Below are positions 51,220 through 59,900 of a stretch of 64,000 nt of DNA, piece after piece. The stretch's first letter is position 1. Each line of letters starts with the position of its first letter. The notes below the pieces were generated by a model. That model had not been told where the DNA came from. It made no database searches and saw nothing but the letters and a program-made list of their open reading frames with translations. This stretch comes from AC-51 sp963749895 (lineage in GTDB: Bacteria > Actinomycetota > UBA4738 > HRBIN12), in assembly GCA_963749895.1 (NCBI GenBank), contig CAVVOG010000003.1, positions 1,302,001 to 1,366,000 of the forward strand. The letters are read 5' to 3'. Position numbers and translations under genes: made by a program.

Positions 51220-52434
51220 ATGCGACGCTGCCCGCGGATCGTCGCCGCGCTCGTGCTCACCTGGGCCATGCTGCCCGGCGCTGCCCACGCCCAGGCCGTC
51301 GACGAGCTCCCCACCGAACCCTGGCTCGGGGGTCTGGCCTTCCCGACGAACATGGCGTTCGCCGACGACGGACGCCTCTTCTTCACCGAGAAGGCCACCG
51401 GCGCCGTCCGCGTCGTCTCTGCCGATGGCGACCTCGACCCGGACCCGGTCCTGGTGCTGGGGGTATCCAGCTCCGGCGAGACTGGGTTGCTCGGCATCGT
51501 GCTCCATCCTGGGTTCACGCGGGGCGAGCCGTGGATGTACCTCTACCTGTCCGACCCCGCGGACGGGATGAACCGACTGGTGCGCGTCGCGATCGACGAC
51601 GACGGGGGGTCCGGCGCGCCGGATGCGCTGCTCACGACCGTGCCTGCGACGAACGCCTACCACAACGGTGGGGACCTGCTGTTCGGGCCTGACGGGATGC
51701 TCTACGTGGCGGTCGGTGAGGCTCACGAGCGGGACCGCGCCCAGGACCCGAACGATGTCGGCGGGAAGGTCTTGCGCCTGTCCCCGGAGGGCGACCCCGC
51801 CCCCGGGAACCCGTTCGGTGACGGTAATCCGGCCTACACGCTCGGGCACCGGAACTCGTTCGGGCTGTGCGTCGATCCCGCCACCGGCGACCTGTGGGCC
51901 ACCGAGAACGGCCCCGACGTCGACGACGAGGTCAACCGTCTCGACGCAGGCGCCAACTACGGCTGGCCCGAGGCAACGGGCGACTCCGGCGGGCGGTTCG
52001 CCGACCCCGTCGTCGTGTTCCCGGACACCGTCGCCCTCACCGGATGCGCCTGGTGGCAGGGAGAGCTGCTCGTCGGGTCATGGAACGATGGAAGCGTCCG
52101 CCGGATCGACACGATCAGGGGGGCCGCCACGGAGGTCTTCGGCTTCCCGGCCGGCGTGACCGACGTGCTCGTGGGTCCCGACGACGCCCTCTACGTGGCG
52201 ACCGCCGACGCGATCTGGCGGATGGCTGCTGCGCCCCCCGGCGCCCCGGCCTCCGCCTCAACCCCCACATCGCTCGGCCCGGACCCGATGCCGACCCCGC
52301 AGGAAGACGGCTCCCAGCGGACCGGATGGATCGCGATCATCGCCGCCGTGATCATCGCGGGAGGGCTCGTCGCGCGGCTCGTCGCGGGCCGGTCGCTCCG
52401 ATCCGCAGGCGACGAGACCGACGCAGACGGCTAG
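51220..52434 (+). CDS. Secreted, membrane-anchored PQQ-type sugar dehydrogenase
   Basis: The 404-residue protein has a signal peptide (cleavage near AHAQA, residue 24) and a six-bladed soluble glucose dehydrogenase-like propeller. The catalytic-His segment is AYHNGGDLLFGPDG. LGHRNSFGLCVDPATGDLW and ENGPDVDDEVNRLDAGANYGW follow. A Pro/Thr linker and a C-terminal helix (WIAIIAAVIIAGGLVARLV) tether it to the membrane. It would oxidise sugars outside the cell if PQQ is available; no PQQ biosynthesis gene is in the window. Some homologues have other roles. Confidence 0.85.
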   Translation: MRRCPRIVAALVLTWAMLPGAAHAQAVDELPTEPWLGGLAFPTNMAFADDGRLFFTEKATGAVRVVSADGDLDPDPVLVLGVSSSGETGLLGIVLHPGFTRGEPWMYLYLSDPADGMNRLVRVAIDDDGGSGAPDALLTTVPATNAYHNGGDLLFGPDGMLYVAVGEAHERDRAQDPNDVGGKVLRLSPEGDPAPGNPFGDGNPAYTLGHRNSFGLCVDPATGDLWATENGPDVDDEVNRLDAGANYGWPEATGDSGGRFADPVVVFPDTVALTGCAWWQGELLVGSWNDGSVRRIDTIRGAATEVFGFPAGVTDVLVGPDDALYVATADAIWRMAAAPPGAPASASTPTSLGPDPMPTPQEDGSQRTGWIAIIAAVIIAGGLVARLVAGRSLRSAGDETDADG

Positions 52435-52595
52435 GTCTTCGGGCGCTTCAGGTACGCGACGAGCGAGGTCCCACCCATCGGGGTCGGCTGCGCGACCACG
52501 CCGACCAGTTCCCAACCGTCCTCGCCGAAGGTGTTCAAGATCTCCGCCGGGTTGTGTTCGAGCACCGGCGCTACGAAGTACTCCCAACTCGTCAC
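52431..52595 (-). CDS. Small DUF4177-like protein
   Basis: The 54-residue protein (TSWEYFVAPVLEHNPAEIL, GEDGWELVGVVAQP, SLVAYLKRPKT) has the pattern of DUF4177/DUF6231-like small proteins. The function is unknown. GTG 52595 has a GGGAGGGAC site and overlaps the CoA-binding gene stop as GTGA, so it is the last gene of the NUDIX operon. Confidence 0.65.
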   Translation of the reverse strand: MTSWEYFVAPVLEHNPAEILNTFGEDGWELVGVVAQPTPMGGTSLVAYLKRPKT

Positions 52596-53029
52596 GTCCG
52601 TCCCTCCCTCATCACGCGCTCGCGGGTCCGCTTGATGCACACCCCCATGATGACCTCGAGGCCAGCGTCGTTCGCGATCCGGTACGCCTCGTCGCTCACG
52701 ATCCCGTCCTGGAGCCACAGCACCTTCGCGCCGACGGCGACCGCGTCGCGGGCGACCGCCGGTGTCTGTTCGGCGCGGCGGAACACGTCCACCACGTCGA
52801 TCCGCACGTCGGAGGGGATGTCGAGCAGCGAGGGGTACGCGGGCTCGCCCAGAACCTCGGTCTCGCTCGGGTTCACGGGGACGATGCGGTAGCCGTGCTC
52901 CTGGAGGTACGCGGCAACCTCGTACGACGGACGCGAGGGTTTCGACGACAACCCGACGACCGCGATCGTCTCGGCGTCCCCGAGGAGGATCCTCAGCTCC
53001 CGGTCCTCGGCCGTTGCGGCATGATCCAC
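52592..53029 (-). CDS. CoA-binding (YccU-like) protein
   Basis: The 145-residue protein has the CoA-binding fold: TIAVVGLSSKPSRPSYEVAAYLQEHGY, VPVNPSETEVLGEPAYPSL, RIDVVDVFRRAEQTP and KVLWLQDGIVSDEA. The family binds CoA in a Rossmann fold; its role is unclear. GTG 53029 has AAGGAG five bases upstream and lies inside the 3' end of the NUDIX gene. A CoA-type NUDIX enzyme and a CoA-binding protein in one operon fit together. Confidence 0.85.
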   Translation of the reverse strand: MDHAATAEDRELRILLGDAETIAVVGLSSKPSRPSYEVAAYLQEHGYRIVPVNPSETEVLGEPAYPSLLDIPSDVRIDVVDVFRRAEQTPAVARDAVAVGAKVLWLQDGIVSDEAYRIANDAGLEVIMGVCIKRTRERVMREGRT

Positions 53030-53598
53030 GGGGTCTCCTTCCTCATCAGCTCCAGCAACGCGTGCACCATGAACCCGGTGGCCCCCCACACGGTCGCGTC
53101 GGGCACCTCGTACCACCAACCCCGCCAGGCGCGCGCACCTTCCCGATGCAGCTCACGCGTCTCCTCGACCTCGTCGAGTTGCGCCACGGGGATCGTGACG
53201 ACGCGCTCGATCTCGTCGCGGGCCACCCGCAACGGGGGAAGGATCTCGATCGCGCCGACGAAGGGTGTCACCAGGATCCCCGAGACGAACGTGTGCACCG
53301 ACGGCAGTGCCCCCAGCAGGTGGACGGCGCCCGGTTCGATCCCGATCTCCTCGTGCGTCTCCCGCAGCGCGGTCGCGGCGAGGGACGAGTCGTCCGGATC
53401 CACGAGCCCGCCCGGGAACGACACCTCGCCGGGGTGACGCGACAGGGACAGGGACCGCTCGGTGAACACGAGCGAGCGGACCGGCTCGTCGACGAGCAGC
53501 GCCAGGACGGCGGCGGCGCGATCGCCCGGCGCGAGCGCCTGCCGGGGGTCCGGCTCGAGCGAGGCTTCGAGCGCGGCGCGGGTCCGTTCGTCGACCAT
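52993..53598 (-). CDS. NUDIX hydrolase, probably CoA pyrophosphatase
   Basis: The 201-residue protein has the UPF0035/CoAse block RHPGEVSFPGG followed by the NUDIX helix ALRETHEEIGI. This pairing is specific to CoA-diphosphatases, which cleave CoA to phosphopantetheine and 3',5'-ADP. ATG 53598 is supported by TACGAT eight bases upstream; the longer open frame is shadow of the M20 gene. The CoA-binding gene overlaps its end by 37 bases. Confidence 0.87.
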   Translation of the reverse strand: MVDERTRAALEASLEPDPRQALAPGDRAAAVLALLVDEPVRSLVFTERSLSLSRHPGEVSFPGGLVDPDDSSLAATALRETHEEIGIEPGAVHLLGALPSVHTFVSGILVTPFVGAIEILPPLRVARDEIERVVTIPVAQLDEVEETRELHREGARAWRGWWYEVPDATVWGATGFMVHALLELMRKETPWIMPQRPRTGS

Positions 53599-53606
53599 GA
53601 CTCGCC

Positions 53607-53612
53607 ATCGTA
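53607..53612 (-). promoter_or_regulatory. -10 TACGAT of the leaderless NUDIX operon
   Basis: The hexamer ends eight bases before ATG 53598; the M20 promoter on the other strand is 43 bases away. Confidence 0.45.
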
Positions 53613-53654
53613 GGTGAGCCGGCGCGAGACCTGCCTCGTCGACCAGCAGCCTGC

Positions 53655-53660
53655 TAGCGT
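53655..53660 (+). promoter_or_regulatory. -10 TAGCGT of a leaderless M20 peptidase gene
   Basis: The hexamer ends seven bases before the GTG at 53668. Confidence 0.5.
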
Positions 53661-53667
53661 GCGCGAC

Positions 53668-54876
53668 GTGAACGATCCCCATGTCGACGTCGCATCCCCG
53701 GCGGCGGATCTGGCCGCCGCCACGGTCGATCCCGACGAGGTCGTCCGGTACGCGCAGGCGCTGATCGCGGCGCCTTCGGAGAATCCCGGCGGGACCGAAG
53801 ACGAGGCCGTCGACGTCGCCGCACGGATCCTCGGGGATCTTGGCGTGTCCTCCCAGGTGATCCGTGGCGAGGCGGGTCGCCCGTCGCTCGTGGCCCGCCT
53901 CGGCGGTCCGGACCGACCATCGTTCGCCTGGAACGGTCACCTCGACACGGTGCCCGCGGGGGCCGCGGACACCTGGACCTCGCCGCCGTTCGAGGGCGCC
54001 GTGGTCGACGGACGGCTGATCGGTCGAGGCGCCTGTGACATGAAGGGACCGGTGGCCTCCGTCCTGGCTGCCGTCGCGGCGATCCGTCGGTCGGGGCTCC
54101 ATCTCGGCGGCACCTTCCACCTGCACCTGGCCGCTGACGAGGAGCTCGCCGGTCTCCACGGCACGAAGGTGCTCTGGGAGCAGGGCCTCTTGGACCAGGA
54201 CGCCGCGATCGTGGGTGAGCCGAGCGACCTCGCGCTCGGCCTGGCCGAGCGCGGTGGCGCGTGGATCACCGCGACGGCCCACGGCCGAGCGGCGCACGGC
54301 TCGCAACCCCACCTGGGCGTGAACGCGATCACGTCGATGGCCCGCTTCCTCCTGCGGCTCCCCGAGGCTCTGCCCGACGTCGAGCATCCTCTCGTGGGTC
54401 GACCCACGATCAACGCGGCACTGATCGAGGGCGGGAGCGCCCCCAACGTCGTGCCCGACCGATGCACGGTCGACATCGATCGGCGGGTGATCCCCGGAGA
54501 GCGCGATCCCGAGCAGGTACTCGTCCCGCTGCGTGCGCTGGCGGAGGCGATCGCCTCCGATCATCCCGAGGTCGACCTCGACCTGCGGATCCGTGAGTGG
54601 ACCGATGCCGCGGAGGCGCCGTCCGGCAGCCGCATCGCCGCGGTCGCCCGCGCCGCGGTCGCCGCCGAGACCGGCGCCGTCCCGGCCGACGTCGGCTTCA
54701 CCGGCATCACGGACGCACGGTTCTACATCAACGAAGCCGACATCCCGACGGTGATCCTCGGGCCCGGGTCGCTCGCGGTGGCCCACACCGCCGACGAGTG
54801 GGTCGCGGTCGAGGACCTCGTCGCTGCCTCGCGGGCCTACGCGCGGATCGCCGTCGGGTTCCTCGGCGCCGGCTGA
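53668..54876 (+). CDS. M20-family deacylase/peptidase (ArgE/DapE-like)
   Basis: The 402-residue protein has the two-metal M20 motifs: NGHLDTVPAG (metal His/Asp), GRGACDMKGPVAS (bridging Asp), HLAADEELAG (catalytic Glu) and VGEPSDLALG. A dimerisation lid domain lies at about residues 190-300, with HGSQPHLGVNAI. DapE, ArgE and carboxypeptidase G2-like enzymes share this layout; the substrate is not decided. The start at GTG 53668 rests on the leaderless -10. Confidence 0.88.
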   Translation: MNDPHVDVASPAADLAAATVDPDEVVRYAQALIAAPSENPGGTEDEAVDVAARILGDLGVSSQVIRGEAGRPSLVARLGGPDRPSFAWNGHLDTVPAGAADTWTSPPFEGAVVDGRLIGRGACDMKGPVASVLAAVAAIRRSGLHLGGTFHLHLAADEELAGLHGTKVLWEQGLLDQDAAIVGEPSDLALGLAERGGAWITATAHGRAAHGSQPHLGVNAITSMARFLLRLPEALPDVEHPLVGRPTINAALIEGGSAPNVVPDRCTVDIDRRVIPGERDPEQVLVPLRALAEAIASDHPEVDLDLRIREWTDAAEAPSGSRIAAVARAAVAAETGAVPADVGFTGITDARFYINEADIPTVILGPGSLAVAHTADEWVAVEDLVAASRAYARIAVGFLGAG

Positions 54877-54899
54877 CCCGCGGAGCGCCGTGCCCCGTC

Positions 54900-54905
54900 T
54901 ATCCT
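54900..54905 (+). promoter_or_regulatory. -10 TATCCT of a leaderless Fe-S carrier gene
   Basis: The hexamer ends six bases before the ATG at 54912. Confidence 0.5.
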
Positions 54906-54911
54906 GATGTC

Positions 54912-55259
54912 ATGGACGCCACCCTCAGCGACCCGATCGCCGTGACCGAGCCGGCCGCCCGCAAGGTCCGCCAGCTGGCCGACAAGGAGGGTCGTGAGGC
55001 CGCGATCCTGCGTGTGCGCGTGGTGGCCGGTGGGTGCTCCGGGTTCTCCTACGAGCTGTCGTTCGTCGACAGCCCCGAGGACGCCGACCACGTGGTCCAG
55101 ACGGACGACGGGGTCCGCGTCGTCGTCGATCCGACGAGCGCCTCGATCGTGCAGGGGTCCACGCTCGATCTCGATACGTCGTTGTTCGGCGGCGGTCTGC
55201 GCGTTCGGAACCCCCAGGCCGTTCACGAGTGCGCCTGCGGCGAGTCCTTCAGCGTCTGA
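54912..55259 (+). CDS. A-type iron-sulfur cluster carrier (IscA/ErpA family)
   Basis: The 115-residue protein has the three conserved cysteines of the HesB/IscA family: VAGGCSGFSYEL and the terminal HECACGESFSV (CxC). It carries clusters to target proteins in the cytoplasm. It is next to FrhB, a multi-cluster protein, and the window also holds the Mrp carrier. The leaderless promoter fixes the start. Confidence 0.93.
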   Translation: MDATLSDPIAVTEPAARKVRQLADKEGREAAILRVRVVAGGCSGFSYELSFVDSPEDADHVVQTDDGVRVVVDPTSASIVQGSTLDLDTSLFGGGLRVRNPQAVHECACGESFSV

Positions 55260-55274
55260 GCGAGGCGCGTCCGG

Positions 55275-55640
55275 CTACCCCAAGGCGAGGGTCCCGGTCA
55301 TCGATGCGTGGATCTCGCAGTGGAAGGGCCCACCGACCTCCGGCGTGACCTCCACCTGCTGACCCGGCTCGAGTGACACGTCGAGCGACCCGTCGTCCAT
55401 CGTGAACGTGTGGGCGGCGGTGTCCTCGTTGCGGATCGTGAGGGAGTCGCCCTCGGGAAGCGCCACCGACGACGGTTCGAAGGCGAACCCGGCGATCGTG
55501 ACGGTGACCACCCCGTCGGCCGGACCCCCACCCGTCTGCGTCGTCTGGGTGGTCGGCTCATCCGCTCCGTCGCCGGAGCACGCCGCCAGACCCGTCGCCA
55601 TCGCCAGGACGAGCGCCCCTCGCATCCATCTCGATCCCAT
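55275..55640 (-). CDS. Cupredoxin-domain lipoprotein
   Basis: The 121-residue protein has a lipoprotein signal ending at GLAAC (lipobox LAAC), then a Thr/Gly-rich linker and a plastocyanin-like domain. Type I copper ligands are visible: His in AAHTFTMDD and Cys-His-Met in FHCEIHASM. It would be an outer-face electron carrier or copper protein anchored by Lgt. Start ATG 55640 gives a normal signal peptide; an upstream in-frame ATG adds 12 residues. Confidence 0.88.
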   Translation of the reverse strand: MGSRWMRGALVLAMATGLAACSGDGADEPTTQTTQTGGGPADGVVTVTIAGFAFEPSSVALPEGDSLTIRNEDTAAHTFTMDDGSLDVSLEPGQQVEVTPEVGGPFHCEIHASMTGTLALG

Positions 55641-55710
55641 CCCCGTCCCCTCTCCGATGCCGATCGGGCGAGCCAACCACGACCTGGGGGCCCCGGCAAG
55701 CTGTGCCGAC

Positions 55711-55716
55711 TATGCT
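55711..55716 (+). promoter_or_regulatory. -10 TATGCT of a leaderless frhB-like gene
   Basis: The hexamer ends nine bases before the GTG at 55726. Confidence 0.45.
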
Positions 55717-55725
55717 GGCTCGGCC

Positions 55726-56844
55726 GTGCCGAAGAGCGACCACACTCAGTGGCGCGACCTGTACCACGAGGTCGTCACGACCGGTCTGTGCACCGGTTGC
55801 ACCGCTTGCATCGTCGCGTGCCCGTTCCACGTCCTGGGGTACGAGGGTGACCTCCCCGTCCAGCTCCAGGAGGAGGGACCCGATGCCTGCTCACACGGTG
55901 ACCGAGGGTGCTCGCTGTGCACGCTCGCGTGTCCGAGGTTCCGGGAGTGGGAGGCCGAGATCGACGACCTCCTCTTCGGACGCACCCGGCGGCCCGAGGA
56001 GCTGATCGGCCAGTACCGGGACATCTGGCTCGCGCGAGCCACGTCGGCCGACGCACTGATGGCCGGTCAGGACGGCGGGGCCGTGTCGGCGTTGCTCGCC
56101 TGGGGTCTCGACACCGGCAGGATCGACGGTGCGCTCACCTCGGCGCTGTCCGGGGAGCGGCCCTGGGACGCCGCGCCGGAGGTCGTCACGGATCGAGACG
56201 GCGTCTACGCGACGGCGGGGAGTCGCTACACGTACAGCGCCAATCCCCTTGGCCTCCTCAAGGCCGCGGAGCTCGGCCTGTCCAAGGTGGCGCTCGTCGG
56301 GATGGGGTGCCAGGCCTCGGTCACGGGGGCGATGGAGGCACGCCGGGTCAACAAGTGGCGCAAGAAGATCGCCTGGACCTTCGGGCTCCTGTGCTCGAAG
56401 AGCTTCACCTACGACGGGCTGATGGTCGAGATCGCCCAACAGGAGCTCGGACTCGATCTCGAGCGGCTGATCCGGGTCAACGTGAAGGGGAAGCTGCTCT
56501 TCTACACGGACGCCGGTGACGAGGTCGCCTACCCGCTGAAGCAGGCACACCGCTTCACGCGCCCGGGCTGCCTGCGCTGCCCCGATTTCGCCGCGGAACA
56601 TGCGGACGTGTCCTTCGGGGGCCTGGGTCAGTCCGAGGGATGGACCCTGTCGATCGTCCGGACCGACCGCGGTCAGGAGCTCTGGGACCACGCGATCGCC
56701 GACGGCGCGATCGAGGTCCGACCGGCAGCGGAGGATCCCGCGGCCGTCGAGCTGATGTTCAAGCTGGCCAAGCGCTCACGCGAACGGTGGCCCTCGCCGG
56801 ACGAGCTCCCCTCGGCAGGCTCCACCCCCGGACGCGTGGGGTAG
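55726..56844 (+). CDS. FrhB-family (coenzyme F420 hydrogenase/dehydrogenase beta subunit-like) Fe-S protein
   Basis: The 372-residue protein has an N-terminal ferredoxin-like part with two cluster motifs (LCTGCTACIVACP and GCSLCTLACPRF). The FrhB N- and C-domains follow: GQDGGAVSALLAWGLDTG, VALVGMGCQASVTGAMEA, a GLLCSKSF segment and CLRCPDFAAEHADVSFGG with further cysteines. FrhB proteins oxidise or reduce F420 with FAD and Fe-S clusters. It probably links F420H2 to another electron carrier, perhaps the ferredoxin encoded 4 kb away. The GTG start rests on the leaderless -10. Confidence 0.85.
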   Translation: MPKSDHTQWRDLYHEVVTTGLCTGCTACIVACPFHVLGYEGDLPVQLQEEGPDACSHGDRGCSLCTLACPRFREWEAEIDDLLFGRTRRPEELIGQYRDIWLARATSADALMAGQDGGAVSALLAWGLDTGRIDGALTSALSGERPWDAAPEVVTDRDGVYATAGSRYTYSANPLGLLKAAELGLSKVALVGMGCQASVTGAMEARRVNKWRKKIAWTFGLLCSKSFTYDGLMVEIAQQELGLDLERLIRVNVKGKLLFYTDAGDEVAYPLKQAHRFTRPGCLRCPDFAAEHADVSFGGLGQSEGWTLSIVRTDRGQELWDHAIADGAIEVRPAAEDPAAVELMFKLAKRSRERWPSPDELPSAGSTPGRVG

Positions 56845-56915
56845 GCCGTCCGGCCGACCCCCGACCCCCCGGTTCACGGACTCACCTCCGCCCGACCTCG
56901 GCCGATACCAGAGGA

Positions 56916-56935
56916 GACGGCTCGACGGAGCCGTC
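56916..56935 (+). promoter_or_regulatory. 8-bp perfect hairpin in the histidine kinase leader
   Basis: GACGGCTC and GAGCCGTC flank a GACG loop, 43 bases before the kinase start. It may end the frhB message or structure the kinase leader. Confidence 0.4.
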
Positions 56936-56977
56936 GAGACCGTTCCCCCGGCGACGGCCGGGCGCAGGAGGACGAGC

Positions 56978-59900
56978 TTGGTCGAGTCCGCACGCATCCC
57001 TCGGGCCGCACCCCTTCGCCGGGACGCGGTCCTGGAGGCCGTCGCGTTCGCTGCGGAGCGACTCCTGCTCGCGAACGACTGGCTCGAGGCCGCCCCCGCC
57101 GTGCTCGAGCGCTTCGGGATCGCGGCCCAGGTCTCGCGCGTCGCCGTGATCCAGGACGTGCCCGACGACCAGGCGCGGCGCTGCATCACCCAGGTCGCGG
57201 AGTGGTGCGCGCCCGGGGTCCCGTCGGTCCACGGGAGTCCGTCGCTCACCATGTTCCCGTGGGAGGACGGGTTCTCCCGGTGGGTCCAGCTGCTCGACGC
57301 CGGCGAGCTCGTCTGGGGTGCCGTCGAGGACTTCCCCGTTCCGGAGCACGCCGACCTTCGTACCCAGGGCATCGTGTCGCTCGCCTACGCCCCGGTGATG
57401 GTCGAGGGACGGTTGTGGGGGGCGATCGGGTTCGACGACTGCGAGCTCGTGCGTCCGTGGGACGGCGGCGAGCTCGAGGCGATCCGGGCTTCGGCGGCGG
57501 TGCTCGGGGCATCGATCGCACGCAACCTTCAGGACGAGCGGCTGCTCGCGGCAGACCTGCGGTACCGGACCGTGATCGAACGGATCCCGGCCGTGACGTA
57601 CGTCGACGTGGTCGAGCCGACGGCGGTCCGGCTCGGATACGTGAGTCCGCAGATCGAGTCGCTCCTGGGCTACCCGGCCGAGCGCCTCCTGGCCGAACCC
57701 GATCTGTGGTCCGAGCTGATCCACCCCGACGATCTCGAGAGGATCGATGCCGCGGCGCTCGACAGCGGCTACGGCGGACTCCCCTTCGACGAGGAGTACC
57801 GGATGCGCCGGGCCGACGGAACCTGGGTCTGGGTCCACGACACGTCCGCCCCGGTGCGGGACTCCTCGGGCACGCTCACGCATCTCCAGGGCTTCATGAT
57901 CGACGTCACGGCACGCCGAGAGGCCGAGCGCCGGTCCTCGGAGTCCGAGGCCAGGTACCGAGGGGTCGTGGAGTCGATCCCCGCCGTGACCTACATCGAC
58001 GAACCGACCGGCACCGATCCCCCGACCGCGAAGGTGTCGTTCGTGAGCCCACAGATCGAGACCGTGTTCGGGTATCCGCCGGGGCGCTTCGTCGACGACC
58101 CAGACCTCTGGTTCTCGCTGATGCACCCGGACGACCTGTCGAGGCTTCAAGCGGTCGACGCCTTCGACGTGAACGACCTCGAGCCGTTCGATCAGGAGTA
58201 CCGCATGCGCCATGCGGACGGGCGATGGGTATGGGTCCACGACACGTCCACCGCCGTCTGCCGGAACGACGGCACCCTCGCCTACTTCCAGGGGTTCATG
58301 ATCGACGTCACGGAACGGCGCGAGACGCAGGAGCGGCTCCGCCTGGCCGAGGAGCGGTTCCGGTCGATCGTCGAGCACACCCCGGCGATCACCTACCAGG
58401 AGCCCCCCGACCGCGGCGCGTCCGCGACGTCTCCCCAGTCCTACGTGAGCCCGCAGGTCGAGTCGATCCTCGGCTACACGCCCGAGGAGTGGCTCGAGAC
58501 GGGCGCGTGGGCTCGGGCGACCCACCCCGACGACCTGACCGACGTACTCGAGGCGATGCGGACCGCCGACGAGACAGGAGAGCCCTCCAGGATCGAGTAC
58601 CGCATGATCTCGGCGGACGGTCGGGTCGTGTGGTTCCACGACGAATCCCACCTGATCCGCGACCTCGACGGAACGCCCCTGATGTGGCAGGGCGTGATGA
58701 TCGACATCACCGAGCGGAAGGAAGCGGAGGACCAACTCCAGCAAGCTCGCGAACGGCTACAAGCCCTGATCGAGCACATCCCCGCGGTCGTGTACATCGA
58801 GTCTCCGGACGCTGACCCAGCCAAGTTCTACCTCAGTCCCCAGGTCGAGCGGATCTTCGGCTACACCCAGCAGGAGTGGACCCACACCCCCGACTTCTGG
58901 ATCGACCACCTCCACCCGGACGACCGTGCTTGGGTCCTGGCGCTCGACGAGGCGACGGACCGCGACCGGACGGTCTACGCGAGCGACTACCGGCTCCTGC
59001 GTGCCGACGGCGAGTACGTCTGGGTCCACGACGTGGCCGTCTTCGTCCCCACGGGGGACGGCGAAGGGTTCTGGCAGGGGTTCATGTTCGACATCACGGA
59101 GCGCAAGCGTGCCGAGGACCAGCTCCTGGGCGCGGAGCGGCTCTTCCGGGCGACCGTGGAACACCTCCCCGCCGTCGTCTACCGCGAGTCACCGAACGCC
59201 CAGGGGCAGCCCTTCTACGTGAGTCCGCAGACGATGGAGCTGTTCGGGCACCCGGCCGAACGGTGGGCGACCGAGCCCGGCTTCTGGTTCGGCATCATCC
59301 ACCCCGACGACGTGGCGGCGGTGATCGAGCTCGACCACCGGACGAACGAGACGAAGGAGCCGTTCGTCGCCGACTACCGGCTGCGTCACGGCGACGGACG
59401 GTACCTCTGGGTCCACGACGAGGCCACCTACGTCGCCGACGCCAGCGGCGAGGCATGGTGGCAGGGCTTCATGATCGACGTCACCGAGCGCATGGAGGCC
59501 GAGCGGCAGCTGCGTGAGGCGGAGGAGACCTTCCGGACGAGCGTGGAGCACAACCCGGCCGTGATCTACACGCAATCGTTCGATCCGCGGGACCCGTCGG
59601 TCTCGAGGATGACGTACGTCTCGCCGCGGCAGCCCGACGTGTTCGGCTACACCGTCGAGGAGACCCTGGCCGATCCGATGCTGTGGCTCAAGATCGTCCA
59701 CCCCGACGATCGCAAGCGGATCCGGGCCGAGGACATCCGGACGAACCGCGACGGCCCCGACCGCGTGTCGATGGAGTACCGGATGATCGCGAAGGATGGC
59801 CGGATCGTCTGGGTCCAAGACGATGCACGGCTCGTCCGGATCGAGGGCCGGGACCCCTTCTGGCAGGGGTTCTTGCTGGACATCACGGAGCGCAAGCACG

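Noticed and set aside
56882..58744. A 620-codon minus-strand open frame opposite the histidine kinase
   Set aside because: Its regular repeats mirror the PAS units of the kinase on the other strand; it is not an independent repeat protein.
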